NCBI RefSeq assembly: GCF_030852425.1
Contig: NZ_NSDM01000006.1
Span: 1-64,000, forward strand
From: Saccharothrix longispora
Lineage (GTDB): Bacteria > Actinomycetota > Actinomycetes > Mycobacteriales > Pseudonocardiaceae
Reading direction: 5' to 3'
Length of the DNA stretch: 64,000 nucleotides
The notes beneath the pieces are model-generated. The model ran no database searches. It was given only the letters and a program-made list of their open reading frames with translations, and was not told where the DNA came from. Below are positions 9,469 to 17,315 of this stretch, one piece after another. The first letter of the stretch is position 1. Every line of letters starts with the position of its first letter. The position numbers were made by a program, and so were the translations under genes.

Positions 9469-9720
9469 TTACGACGCGTGGTCGACCGGGCGCGCCCCGG
9501 CGTGGTGCGGGACGGGTGACGCCCACCGGCCCACGACCCGGTTGCACGCGTGCGGCCTCGCCAGGCCGGTCAGCACATCGGCGTCGGGCCTGCCCAGCCC
9601 GGTGGCCGTCTCCGCCCAGCCGGTGACGTCGAGCGCGGCCACCACCAGCCCGCCGACGTCCGGGTCGTCGCCGAGGTCGCGGACGACCGGGTCGCCCCGC
9701 CGGTGCGCCGAACCCTCCAC
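9469..9720 (-). CDS. Possible small orphan protein
   Basis: An 83-residue open frame starts at GTG 9718-9720 and stops at TAA 9469-9471. Nearly every third position is G or C (the visible exceptions are GGT, GAT and TCA), a strong sign of coding in this genome, whereas the longer plus-strand reading over the same bases lacks this. The sequence is rich in short charged and Val/Gly/Ala segments (VRDLGDDPDVGGLVVAALDV) and ends with VVGRWASPVPHHAGARPVDH. I do not recognise the family. There is no convincing ribosome site, and the frame stays open upstream without good codon use, so it could also be the 3' remnant of a larger gene. Confidence 0.4.
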   Translation of the reverse strand: MEGSAHRRGDPVVRDLGDDPDVGGLVVAALDVTGWAETATGLGRPDADVLTGLARPHACNRVVGRWASPVPHHAGARPVDHAS

Positions 9721-9901
9721 GGGTACCGCGCAGGCGCGCCGGGACGCCCACCGCGGAGGCTCGTGGACGCCCGGGCCACGCAGTGTCCCGACAGGACTGT
9801 CCTCGGTGGACGAATTCAGACCCGACCGGGTGAGCCGACTCAAGCGGGACCACCGGTACGCCGATGTGGCCGACATCCCCTGGTGCGCGAAGGGGTCCGG
9901 C

Positions 9902-10765
9902 ATGGTGCTGCGCGACCGCGTCCGCGACGTCGTGGAGGGCAAGCGCTTCCAGCGCTTCGTCATCGGCGTCATCGTGGTGAACGCGATCACCCTCGGCTGC
10001 GAGACGTCGTCCGCCGCGGTCGCGGCGTTCGGCGGGTTGCTGTCCGCTGTGGACAACGTCGCGCCGGCGATCTTCGTCGTCGAACTGGCCGCCCGGCTCT
10101 ACGCGCACCGCCTGGCGTTCTTCCGCGACCCGTGGAACTGCTTCGACCTGGTCGTCGTCGGCGTCTCGCCGCTACCCGCCGCGGGTCCGCTGTCCGTGGT
10201 GCGGTCGCTGCGCATCCTGCGCGCCCTGCGGCTGGTCTCGATGGTTCCCAGCATGCGGCGCGTGGTGAGCGCGCTGGTGAGGTCGATCCCGGGCCTGCTG
10301 TCGCTGACGGGCCTGCTGCTGCTCGTGCTGTACGCGGGCAGCGTGGTCGCCATCAACCTGTTCCGCTCCAGCGGTGACGCGCGCTTCGCGGACCTGGGCT
10401 CGACCGTGCTCACCCTGTTCCAGATCACCACGGGCGACGGCTGGTCGGACATGATGCGCGACCTGATGGTCACCCAACCGCTGGCGTGGTTGTTCTTCGT
10501 GGTCTACCTGCTGGTCGGCACGTTCACCATGCTGAACCTGTTCATCGCCGTGGTGTGCAGCGCGATGGAGCCCGAACCCTCCGCACCCGCCCCCCTCCGC
10601 ACCCGATCCCTCCGCACCCGCCCCCCTCCGTGCCGGACCGCGACGCGGCGCCGGCCGACGAGATCAGGGCGCTGCGCGAGGAGGTCCGCGCCCTGCGCCT
10701 GGAGCCCGCCGACCGCTGATCCCCACCCCCGTCCCACCGCGAGCCGGTTTGACACAGTCGGCTAA
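9902..10765 (+). CDS. One-domain voltage-gated cation channel (BacNav/Cav-like), C-terminus frameshifted
   Basis: The protein has six membrane helices: S1-S3 (FVIGVIVVNAITLG onward), an S4 with four Arg every third residue (RSLRILRALRLVSM), and S5-P-S6 with LLLVLYAGSVVAINLF and LNLFIAVVCSAM. This is the layout of tetrameric prokaryotic sodium channels. The selectivity filter reads TTGDGWSD, not the sodium-type TLESWS; Asp/Gly before the Trp recalls calcium-type filters. After S6 the frame enters a Pro-rich repeat and then reads nonsense to 10765. One extra C in either poly-C tract would rejoin the frame that ends at 10719 in a coiled-coil (DEIRALREEVRALRLEP), typical of these channels. The ATG at 9902 is chosen because AAGGGG precedes it. 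Confidence 0.85.
   Translation: MVLRDRVRDVVEGKRFQRFVIGVIVVNAITLGCETSSAAVAAFGGLLSAVDNVAPAIFVVELAARLYAHRLAFFRDPWNCFDLVVVGVSPLPAAGPLSVVRSLRILRALRLVSMVPSMRRVVSALVRSIPGLLSLTGLLLLVLYAGSVVAINLFRSSGDARFADLGSTVLTLFQITTGDGWSDMMRDLMVTQPLAWLFFVVYLLVGTFTMLNLFIAVVCSAMEPEPSAPAPLRTRSLRTRPPPCRTATRRRPTRSGRCARRSAPCAWSPPTADPHPRPTASRFDTVG
10577..10638. repeat. 31-bp-period tandem repeat at the channel frameshift
   Basis: A 23-bp block is repeated exactly at 10577-10599 and 10608-10630 (period 31, not a multiple of three). Each copy has a run of six C. Adding one C, or one more 31-bp unit, restores the reading frame into the coiled-coil tail ending at 10719. Confidence 0.85.
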
Positions 10766-10796
10766 TGCCATTAGCTTTCAGGCTATCAACATTAGC
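10749..10796 (+). promoter_or_regulatory. Promoter with double operator for hydrolase-TetR operon
   Basis: TTGACA at 10749-10754 is a consensus -35 with a TAGCTT -10 about 17 bp downstream. GCTAATGCCATTAGC (10761-10775) is a perfect 6-3-6 inverted repeat overlapping the -10. A second, imperfect copy GCTATCAACATTAGC lies at 10782-10796, exactly 21 bp (two helical turns) further on. This is a classic TetR-type operator pair; the likely ligand is the TetR protein encoded second in the operon. Confidence 0.75.
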
Positions 10797-10813
10797 TGAC
10801 CGAAGGGGTCGAC

Positions 10814-11650
10814 ATGACCGAGTTCCTGGAGCTCGACGGAGGACGGCTCGCCTACGACGTGGTCGGCGAGGGGCCGCTGGTCGTGCTGGCCCACGGCATG
10901 GGCGACAACCGCGCCGCCTACCGCGAGGTCGCCGCCCGACTGGCCGACAACGGGTACCGCGCGGCCTCGGTGGACCAGCGGGGCCACGGCGAGTCCAGCA
11001 CCGGCTGGGCCTCCTACACCCGCACCGACTCGGCGACCGACCTGCTCGCCGTCGTCCGGCACCTGGGCGGCCCGGCGGTCCTCGTCGGCCACTCGTTCAC
11101 CGGCGGCTCGGTCGCCATCGCGGCGGCGGTGGACCCCGGGGCGGTCAGCGCCGTCGTCCAGATCAGCCCGTTCACCCGCGCGCAGGAGGTGGACTTCCGC
11201 GGCCTGCTGACCGACGCCCGCTACCGCAAGGGCATGGCGCTGCTCATGGGCGCCGGGGTGTTCCGCAGCGCGGGGCTGTGGAAGCGCTACCTCGACCACG
11301 CCTACCCCGGCGCCCGGCCCGCCGGCTTCGCCGAGCACGTCGCCGCGCTGGACGCCGACCTGCGCAGGCCCGGCCGGATGGCGGTGCTCGGCCGCATGGG
11401 CATGTCCCCGCCCACCGACGCGGGCGCCCGGCTGGGCGACATCCGCTGCCCCGCGCTGGTCGTCGAGGGCTCGCTCGACCCCGACTGGACCGACCCCCGG
11501 GCCGAGGGCGAGGGCGTCGTGGCGGCCATGCCACCGGGGCTGGGCCGGGTCGAGGTGGTCGAGGGGGCGGGGCACTACCCGCACGTGCAGTTCCCGACCG
11601 AGGTGACCTCGTTGGTCCTGGCCTTCCTCAAGGCGGGTGCCCGTGGCTAG
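10814..11650 (+). CDS. Alpha/beta hydrolase
   Basis: The 278-aa protein has the alpha/beta hydrolase fold: oxyanion region LAHGMGDNR, nucleophile elbow GHSFTG, an acidic residue in VVEGSLDPDWTD and the catalytic His in GAGHYPHVQ. Esterase, lactonase or epoxide hydrolase-type reactions are possible; sequence alone does not fix the substrate. It starts at ATG 10814 with a GAAGGGG site upstream. It overlaps the TetR gene by about 14 bases, so both are made together from the operator-controlled promoter upstream. The pairing suggests that a small substrate of the enzyme is the inducer of the repressor. Confidence 0.92.
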   Translation: MTEFLELDGGRLAYDVVGEGPLVVLAHGMGDNRAAYREVAARLADNGYRAASVDQRGHGESSTGWASYTRTDSATDLLAVVRHLGGPAVLVGHSFTGGSVAIAAAVDPGAVSAVVQISPFTRAQEVDFRGLLTDARYRKGMALLMGAGVFRSAGLWKRYLDHAYPGARPAGFAEHVAALDADLRRPGRMAVLGRMGMSPPTDAGARLGDIRCPALVVEGSLDPDWTDPRAEGEGVVAAMPPGLGRVEVVEGAGHYPHVQFPTEVTSLVLAFLKAGARG

Positions 11651-12206
11651 GGCGGCGCTGTCCGCGGACGCCCTGGTCGACGTCGCGCTGCGCCTGGTCG
11701 ACGAGGAGGGGCCCGCCGCGGCGACCCTGGCGGCGGTGGCGTCCCGCGCGGGCGTGGCCACGCCGTCGCTCTACAAGCACGTCCGCAACCTGGCCGAGCT
11801 GCGCGCGCTCATGTCGGTGCGGATCATGGACGAACTGGCCGAGCGGATCGGCGCGGCGGTGCTCGGCCGGTCCGCCGACGAGGCGGTCCGCGCGCTCATG
11901 CTGGCCTGGCGCGAGTACGCCGTGGCGCACCCGCACCGCTACTCGGCGCTCGTCCAGGCCCCCGAACCGGTCGTGGCGCGGGCCGGCGAGCGACTGGTCG
12001 CCGTCATGCTGGCCGCCCTGCGCGCGTACGGCATGGAGGATTCCGCGACCGTCCACGCGGTCCGCTGCCTGCGGGCGGCGGTGCACGGTTTCGCCCTGTT
12101 GGAGGCGGCGAACGCGTTCCAGCTGCCCGAGGACCTGGACGAGACCTACGAACTGCTGGTGCACATGGTGGTCAGCGGGCTGCGGACGCCCCTCCCCCGC
12201 ACCTGA
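11637..12206 (+). CDS. TetR-family regulator with WHG-type C-terminal domain
   Basis: The 189-aa protein has a TetR N-terminal helix-turn-helix (AAVASRAGVATPSLYKHVRNLAELRAL) and a ligand domain ending in AVHGFALLEAANAFQLPEDLDETYELL, resembling the WHG class. GTG 11637 is used; GTG 11643 is also possible. Being co-transcribed with the hydrolase behind two inverted-repeat operators, it most likely represses its own operon. Both possible starts lie inside the hydrolase gene. Confidence 0.92.
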   Translation: MPVARAALSADALVDVALRLVDEEGPAAATLAAVASRAGVATPSLYKHVRNLAELRALMSVRIMDELAERIGAAVLGRSADEAVRALMLAWREYAVAHPHRYSALVQAPEPVVARAGERLVAVMLAALRAYGMEDSATVHAVRCLRAAVHGFALLEAANAFQLPEDLDETYELLVHMVVSGLRTPLPRT

Positions 12207-12228
12207 TCCCGCCGGGCGCGGCGCCGGG

Positions 12229-13536
12229 TCAGAGCAGGCGCGTGGCGAACGGCATGATGCCGCCGTAGCGGACCGGGGCGACGCGGACGACCGACCCGGA
12301 GTACGGGGCCTCGACCATCATGCCGCCGCCGAGGTAGAGCGCCACGTGCGTACCGCCGCCCGGTCCCCAGAACAGCATGTCACCGCGCCGCGCCTGGGAC
12401 AGCGGCACCTTGCGGCCCGCGTTGTACTGGTATCCGCTGTAGTGCGGCAGGTAGACGCCGACGCCCGCGAACGCGTACATCATCAGGCCGGAGCAGTCGA
12501 AGCCGACGCTGTAGTAGTCGCCGTGCGAGTCGCCGACACCCCAGTCCCGGATGCCGACCGTGGGGCCGTCGTAGTTTCCGCCGCCCCACGAGTAGCGCAC
12601 GCCCAGGTGCCGCATCGCCCGCGCCACGACGGTTTCCACGCCGCCGCCGACGGGCGCGGTCACGACGGGTTGCGGCCGGACCGCCGGGGCCTGCGGCGGC
12701 GGCGCGGCGGCCAGCGCCGCCCGGCGGGCGGCCTCCTCGTCCTCGCGGCGCTTGTCGTCGAGCCACCGGTCGTACCGTTCGCGCTGCCCCTCCAGGCCCT
12801 CCACGGCGCCGAGCGCCTGGTCCAGCTCGCCCTGGACGCGCGTGCGGTCGTCCTGGATGGCCTGCGCGGCGGCGGCCTGGCCCTGCTGCGCCCGCACGGC
12901 GGTGGCGCGGGCGTCGTCGGCGTCGCGCTCGGCCCGGGCGGCGTCGGCCTGCTTCCGGTCGGCCAGGTCGAGCGCGGCGCGGGCGGCGGAGTCCTTGTTG
13001 CCCTTCTCGGCGCGGGCGCGCTCGACGTCGTCCAGCGCGTCGAGGCCCGACGCGCCGACGGCCTCCAGCAACTGGGCGCGGGCGAGCAGGTCCTCGGGGC
13101 TCGTCGCGCCGAAGTACGCCGAGACGGAGCCGACGGTGCTGCCCTGGAAGTAGCTGGCGGCGGCGAACTCGTCGAGCGCGGCGCGGGCGTCCTCGACCGC
13201 CCGGGCGGCGGCGTCGGCCTCGACGCGCGCCGCGTCCGCCTCCCGCCGGGCCTCGTCCGCCTCGGTGCGCGCGGCCTCCAGGTCGACGCGCGCCTTGTTC
13301 GCCAGCTCCATGGCGTGCGCGACGTCGTCGTCCAGCTGCCGGAGCCTGGCCTCCGCGTGGGCGAGCCGACCCGTCAGCTCGCCCACGCGGGCCGCTTTGG
13401 CGTCGGCGTCGCGGCGGCTCGCGCTGATCTCGGCGTCACTGGGGTTGGGTGGGGGCGGCGGCACGGCCACCGCCGCCCCGGCCAGGCCGACGACGGAGGC
13501 CAGCGCGAGCACAACAGGGACCAGCCACCGAGTCAC
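12229..13536 (-). CDS. Secreted NlpC/P60 peptidoglycan endopeptidase (RipA-like)
   Basis: The 435-aa protein has a Sec signal peptide (MTRWLVPVVLALASVVGLAG, cleavage near AVA), a coiled-coil region of about 240 residues rich in Ala/Glu/Arg, a Pro-rich linker, and a C-terminal NlpC/P60 domain. The domain holds the catalytic Cys in FDCSGLMMYAF and His in GGTHVALYLGGG. Such enzymes cut the gamma-D-Glu to diamino acid bond in peptidoglycan and act in cell separation; the coiled coil is thought to block the active site or bind FtsEX. An insertion between the WGGG motif and the Cys (about 25 residues) is longer than in RipA. GTG start, no operon partner. Confidence 0.93.
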   Translation of the reverse strand: MTRWLVPVVLALASVVGLAGAAVAVPPPPPNPSDAEISASRRDADAKAARVGELTGRLAHAEARLRQLDDDVAHAMELANKARVDLEAARTEADEARREADAARVEADAAARAVEDARAALDEFAAASYFQGSTVGSVSAYFGATSPEDLLARAQLLEAVGASGLDALDDVERARAEKGNKDSAARAALDLADRKQADAARAERDADDARATAVRAQQGQAAAAQAIQDDRTRVQGELDQALGAVEGLEGQRERYDRWLDDKRREDEEAARRAALAAAPPPQAPAVRPQPVVTAPVGGGVETVVARAMRHLGVRYSWGGGNYDGPTVGIRDWGVGDSHGDYYSVGFDCSGLMMYAFAGVGVYLPHYSGYQYNAGRKVPLSQARRGDMLFWGPGGGTHVALYLGGGMMVEAPYSGSVVRVAPVRYGGIMPFATRLL

Positions 13537-13650
13537 GACACCCGCCTTCCGCCGTCCGACCCATCGCGTTGCGCCGTTCGGCGGTGCGCGATCACGTGAC
13601 GGAACGATGCCACCACCCGGGCGGTGTCACCACTCGGCCCGGGCGCACCA

Positions 13651-13936
13651 TCAGCCACACGGGTCACACGGGGTTTGACCGGCCGGGGCCCAGTCGACCC
13701 CGCGGCTCCGGTCCGCCCGCCAGGGCGCGCGCAGCGCGAACTCCCGCACCTCGCCGGTCGCGGTGCGCGGGACGGCCTCGGTGACCTCCGGTTGCCCTCG
13801 ACAGCGTGCGGGCGCGCTCCTCCGGGTCGAGGTCGTCATCACCCGGTCGGGTGCGGTTGAACGTGGGCAGGGGCGGCTCCTCGCCGTCCCGGTCCCGGAC
13901 GGCGTCGAGGACCGCGTTCCACACCGCCGGCGGCAC
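13651..13936 (-). pseudogene. Gene remnants after the sirtuin: small ORF plus tail of an acyl-CoA synthetase
   Basis: A GTG-started frame (13934-13936, one base after the sirtuin stop) encodes MPPAVWNAVLDAVRDRDG and continues with good codon use to about base 13797. There the good codon use moves to another frame that encodes VTEAVPRTATGEVREFALR and stops at 13651-13653. That motif is the C-terminal signature of AMP-forming acyl-CoA synthetases (PRTATGK...), but the catalytic Lys position is Glu. No adenylation domain is present. I read this as two fragments fused by a frameshift or deletion, not a functional gene. Confidence 0.5.
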
Positions 13937-13937
13937 C

Positions 13938-14675
13938 TCACCAGGTGCTCGGGTCGCCCCACGTGCGCACCGGCCCGCTCGCGGTGACCGGCACGGCCAC
14001 CAGTTCCGGCAGCGCCTCCTCCGCCGGGGCGCGCACCACGGCCGCCGCCACCCCGTCGTACGGCGTGGGGCCGGGGTTCACCACCACCACGGCCGCACCC
14101 GCCCGCACCGCCAGCCCGACGAGGTCCGAGGCGGGCGACACGGTCAGCGACGTCCCGACCGCGAGCAGCGCGTCGCAGTCCAGCACGGCGGTCCGGGCCT
14201 CGCGCAGCACCGGCTCGGGCACGGGTTCGCCGAACGCCACCACCGCGGGCCGCCGCACGCCGCCGCAGCCCGCGCACACCGGGTACGGGGCTCCGGCGCG
14301 CACCTGCGCCAGGGCGTCGGCCACCGGCGCGGCGGCGCCGCACGACGCGCAGACCACGCGCGCCATCGACCCGTGCAGTTCCACGACCGCGGTCGAGCCG
14401 GCCCGCTGGTGCAGCCCGTCGACGTTCTGCGTCAGCAGCGACCGCACCCGCCCGGTGCGCTCCAACTCCGCCAGGGCGGTGTGCGCGGCGTTGGGTTCCG
14501 CGCTCCACATCGGATCGTCCAGCCAGGACCGCCACGCCGAGCGCCGCGCCGCCGCGGAGGCGAGGTACGGCGAGGCGGCGAACGCGAACCGCGCCACGCC
14601 CGACGGGAACGACACCCCCGCGCCGGTGAGCACGGTGATCCGCCGTGCGACGGCCATCACGTCCCGTGCGCCCAT
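13938..14675 (-). CDS. Sir2-family NAD-dependent protein deacylase
   Basis: The 245-aa sirtuin has LTGAGVSFPSGVARF (the NAD-binding GAGxS; the following GIPxFR is altered), the catalytic TQNVDGLHQRAG, the active His in VELHGSM, two CxxC zinc pairs (CASCGAA and CAGCGGV) and GTSLTVSPASDL. It would remove acyl groups from Lys using NAD. ATG 14673-14675 is used; ATG 14655-14657 is an alternative. It is divergent from a membrane-protein gene with only 36 bp between starts. The missing Arg in the GIPDFR motif is unusual, since that Arg contacts NAD and the acyl-lysine tunnel, so activity may be altered. Confidence 0.9.
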   Translation of the reverse strand: MGARDVMAVARRITVLTGAGVSFPSGVARFAFAASPYLASAAARRSAWRSWLDDPMWSAEPNAAHTALAELERTGRVRSLLTQNVDGLHQRAGSTAVVELHGSMARVVCASCGAAAPVADALAQVRAGAPYPVCAGCGGVRRPAVVAFGEPVPEPVLREARTAVLDCDALLAVGTSLTVSPASDLVGLAVRAGAAVVVVNPGPTPYDGVAAAVVRAPAEEALPELVAVPVTASGPVRTWGDPSTW

Positions 14676-14711
14676 GCCACCACGGTGCCACACGCCTGCG
14701 AGCATGTCGCG

Positions 14712-15167
14712 GTGCGCAGGACGTGGACGGGTGTCGGGCTCGGATCTGTCGGTTTGGTCACAGCCGTGGTGGGGACTTTCCTGCCCTGGCTGCGCTCCGG
14801 GACGGTCCGCAGGACCAGTTACGAGGTGCTCGCGCTCCGTGGTTTCGCGGGGTTGGACGGCGTGCCGGGTGAGCTCGTGCGGGGTCTGTGGGTGGGGCTG
14901 ATCCCCTTGGCGGTGTGCGCGATGGCCCTCTGGGTGATGCGCTTTCCCCGAATCGGTGCCTGCCTCGCGCTGATTTTTGGCACGATCACGGGAACGGTGG
15001 CGGCTCTTGCCGCCGTCCAAGGGGGCGACGGGGCGGCACTGATCGGCATCAGCACGACCGGACCGGTGGTGACCCTCGGTGGTGCCGTGCTGGGGGTCGC
15101 AGGGGCGATCACCGTGCTCACCGCGAAAACCCGCACAGCGAACAGCAGTCCAGGAGGATCTCCGTGA
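14712..15167 (+). CDS. Small four-helix membrane protein
   Basis: The 151-aa protein has four clear hydrophobic helices (starting [20 protein letters not shown]) and an early FLPW motif found in many actinobacterial membrane proteins of unknown role. It starts at GTG 14712 and overlaps the next gene by GTGA, so both are translated together. The next product is a membrane-anchored extracellular protein with a duplicated domain; the pair may form one envelope complex. No known family can be assigned from the sequence itself. Confidence 0.75.
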   Translation: MRRTWTGVGLGSVGLVTAVVGTFLPWLRSGTVRRTSYEVLALRGFAGLDGVPGELVRGLWVGLIPLAVCAMALWVMRFPRIGACLALIFGTITGTVAALAAVQGGDGAALIGISTTGPVVTLGGAVLGVAGAITVLTAKTRTANSSPGGSP

Positions 15168-16636
15168 CCCACCCAGGTGGCGGCGGCGAGTGGCCGCCGC
15201 AGAACAACCCCTACGGCCAGCCCCAGCAGCCCGGGTACCAGCAGGGCGGCTACCCGCAGCAGCAGCCCGGCTACCAGCAGGCGGGTCCCCAGTTCCAGCA
15301 GGGCGGCTACCCGCAGACCGGCCCGCAGGGCTTCCCGCAGCAGGGTTTCCCCCAGCAGGGCTTCCCGCAGCAGGGCTACGGCCAGCCGCCGGTCGGCTAC
15401 GGCGGCGAGCCGCCGAAGAAGAAGCGCACCGGCCTGGTCGTGACCGCGGTCGTCGCCGTCCTCGTGCTCGCCGCGGGCACGGTCGGCACGGTGTGGGCGC
15501 TGCGCAGCTCCGACGACGTCGCGGCGGGCTCGGAGAACCCCTCCACCGCGGCGAACAACCTGCTCAGCGCACTGGGCAGCGGTGACGTGCTGGGCATCAT
15601 GAACGGCCTGGCGCCCGCCGAGGCGGCGTTGAGCAAGGACTACACCGAGGCCACCGTCAGCGAGGCCAAGCGGCTGGAGATCCTGAAGAAGGACGCCGAC
15701 CCGAACAAGCTCACCGGCGTCGAGATCAAGAGCGAGGGCATCAAGTTCGACGAGGCCGCCGCGGAGAAGGTCAACGACCACCTGACGATCAACAAGGTGG
15801 TCGAGGGCAAGATCACGATCACCTCGGACGTCAAGCAGATCCCGTTGACGGACAAGCTGGTCGACGCGCTGGGCGCGGAGCTGGACCGGGCCGCGCCGCA
15901 GACCGAGACGCTGGACTTCGCCAAGGTGAAGGACGAGCGCAAGGGCAAGCCGATCGGCATCGCGACCATCAAGGTCGGCGACGAGTGGTACCCGAGCCTC
16001 TTCTACACGATCGCGCACGCCGCGCTGGAGGAAGAGGGCCTGAAGTGGCCCGCCCAGGGCATCGCGCCCGCCGGCGCGGGTTCGGCGGGCGACGCCGCGA
16101 AGCAGTTCGTGGAGAAGGCGCTCGACGCCGACGTCGAGGGTGTCATCGCGCTGCTGCCGCCGGACGAGATGGGCGTGCTCCAGGACCTCGGCCCGGTCAT
16201 CCTCGACCAGGTCGGCAAGACGGCCGCGAGCGGCGCGAAGCTCGTCGAGCTGGAGACGGACACCAGGGACGTCACCGGCGGCGTGCAGGTGACCGTCCGC
16301 AGGCTCGTGCTGGAGGTCAAGGGCGAGCGTGGCGAGATCACCCGTGACGGCGACTGCTACACGGCCAAGGCCGAGGGCCAGACGCAGCGGCTGTGCGCGG
16401 ACGAGATCACGCAGCTGGTGGAGCAGCAGGCCGGGCGCAACGTCCCGGCGGCGGCGATCGACGTCATCGGGCGGGTGGGCGCGCAGGTGCTCAAGGACGG
16501 CGTCGGCGTGGTCGCCACCGAGGTGGACGGCAAGTGGTACGTCAGCCCGTTCCGCACCTACAGCGAGATCTTCCTGACGCTGATGCGCGGTCTGGAGCCC
16601 AAGGACCTGGACGAGCTGCTGAAGGCGGTCAAGTAG
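15164..16636 (+). CDS. Membrane-anchored protein with Gln-rich tail and duplicated extracellular domain
   Basis: The 490-aa protein starts at GTG 15164 behind an AGGAGG site. Residues 1-85 are a disordered Gln/Gly/Pro/Tyr tail with QQGGYPQ and QQGFP repeats, followed by a basic KKKR stop and one transmembrane helix (about 88-108). The rest would be outside the cell. It appears to be two related halves: one opens [20 protein letters not shown] and closes [15 protein letters not shown], the other opens [20 protein letters not shown] and closes [15 protein letters not shown]. Each half has the look of an NTF2/cystatin-like small domain, but I cannot name the family. Two Cys occur only in the second half (GDCYT and RLCAD). 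Confidence 0.82.
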   Translation: MTHPGGGGEWPPQNNPYGQPQQPGYQQGGYPQQQPGYQQAGPQFQQGGYPQTGPQGFPQQGFPQQGFPQQGYGQPPVGYGGEPPKKKRTGLVVTAVVAVLVLAAGTVGTVWALRSSDDVAAGSENPSTAANNLLSALGSGDVLGIMNGLAPAEAALSKDYTEATVSEAKRLEILKKDADPNKLTGVEIKSEGIKFDEAAAEKVNDHLTINKVVEGKITITSDVKQIPLTDKLVDALGAELDRAAPQTETLDFAKVKDERKGKPIGIATIKVGDEWYPSLFYTIAHAALEEEGLKWPAQGIAPAGAGSAGDAAKQFVEKALDADVEGVIALLPPDEMGVLQDLGPVILDQVGKTAASGAKLVELETDTRDVTGGVQVTVRRLVLEVKGERGEITRDGDCYTAKAEGQTQRLCADEITQLVEQQAGRNVPAAAIDVIGRVGAQVLKDGVGVVATEVDGKWYVSPFRTYSEIFLTLMRGLEPKDLDELLKAVK

Positions 16637-16651
16637 CACCGCACCGCCTCC

Positions 16652-16686
16652 CGGCCCCCGTCGCGGATCACCCGCGGCGGGGGCCG
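16652..16686. terminator. 15-bp stem terminator
   Basis: Arms 16652-16666 and 16672-16686 pair with one G-T wobble around a 5-base loop. It overlaps the stop of the convergent ABC permease gene (16668) and should end transcription from both sides. Confidence 0.75.
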
Positions 16687-17315
16687 AGTGCCGTCCCGAG
16701 CCGGGTGGCGGCCACCACGAACAGCACGGCGAGCGCGCCGGAGAGCGCGAGCGCGCCGGTGACGCCGTCCTGGTGGGACAGCGACCACAGCACGTTGCCC
16801 ACGGGCGGGGTGCGCCCGACGAGGAGCACGAGCACGAGGAGGGCGGCGGACGCGAGCACCGACCAGCCGGCCCGGGTGATCACCGGCCGCCCGCACAGCA
16901 CGCCCACGCCGACCCCGACCAGCGCGCACACCGCGAGCGCGGCGAAGCCCTCCAGGACGGTCGCCGGCGGGTAGGGGCGCGGCTGCGTCAGCACGGGCAC
17001 CAGCGCGGCCACCGCGGCGAGCGCCACGGCGGCGAGGGACGCCAGCACCGCCACGGCGGCCTGCACGCGACCCCAGCCGCCGGCCGCGACGACGGTGACC
17101 GAGCGCCGCACCGGGTCCTCGGCGGTCGCGATGACAGCGGTGAGCCACGCCGACACCGGGTAGACCAGCACGCACGTCCCGGCGTACGCGGGCAGCGGCG
17201 GGCCGGCGTCGGAGGCGTAGAGCATCCCGAGCACGGCCGCGAACAGCAGCAGCGGGGGCAGCCAGCGCTGGGTCCGCAGCACGTCGGCGAGCAGGTACCG
17301 CACCAGCGCGGTCAC
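16668..17315 (-). CDS. ABC transporter permease
   Basis: The 215-aa hydrophobic protein has about six membrane helices and no soluble domain, as in small ABC-2-type permeases. It starts at GTG 17315, overlapping the stop of the upstream ATPase gene (GTGA), so the two form one exporter. The sequence (QRWLPPLLLFAAVLGMLYAS, then a CVLVYPVSAWLTAVIATAEDP loop) resembles actinobacterial permeases with unknown cargo. No substrate-binding protein is present, which fits an exporter. Confidence 0.88.
   Translation of the reverse strand: MTALVRYLLADVLRTQRWLPPLLLFAAVLGMLYASDAGPPLPAYAGTCVLVYPVSAWLTAVIATAEDPVRRSVTVVAAGGWGRVQAAVAVLASLAAVALAAVAALVPVLTQPRPYPPATVLEGFAALAVCALVGVGVGVLCGRPVITRAGWSVLASAALLVLVLLVGRTPPVGNVLWSLSHQDGVTGALALSGALAVLFVVAATRLGTALGPRRG

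Noticed and set aside
9446..9901. N-terminal extension of the ion channel from 9446
   Set aside because: The sequence from 9446 to 9901 lacks the codon bias of the channel and has no membrane character; ATG 9902 has a ribosome site and begins a normal family N-terminus.
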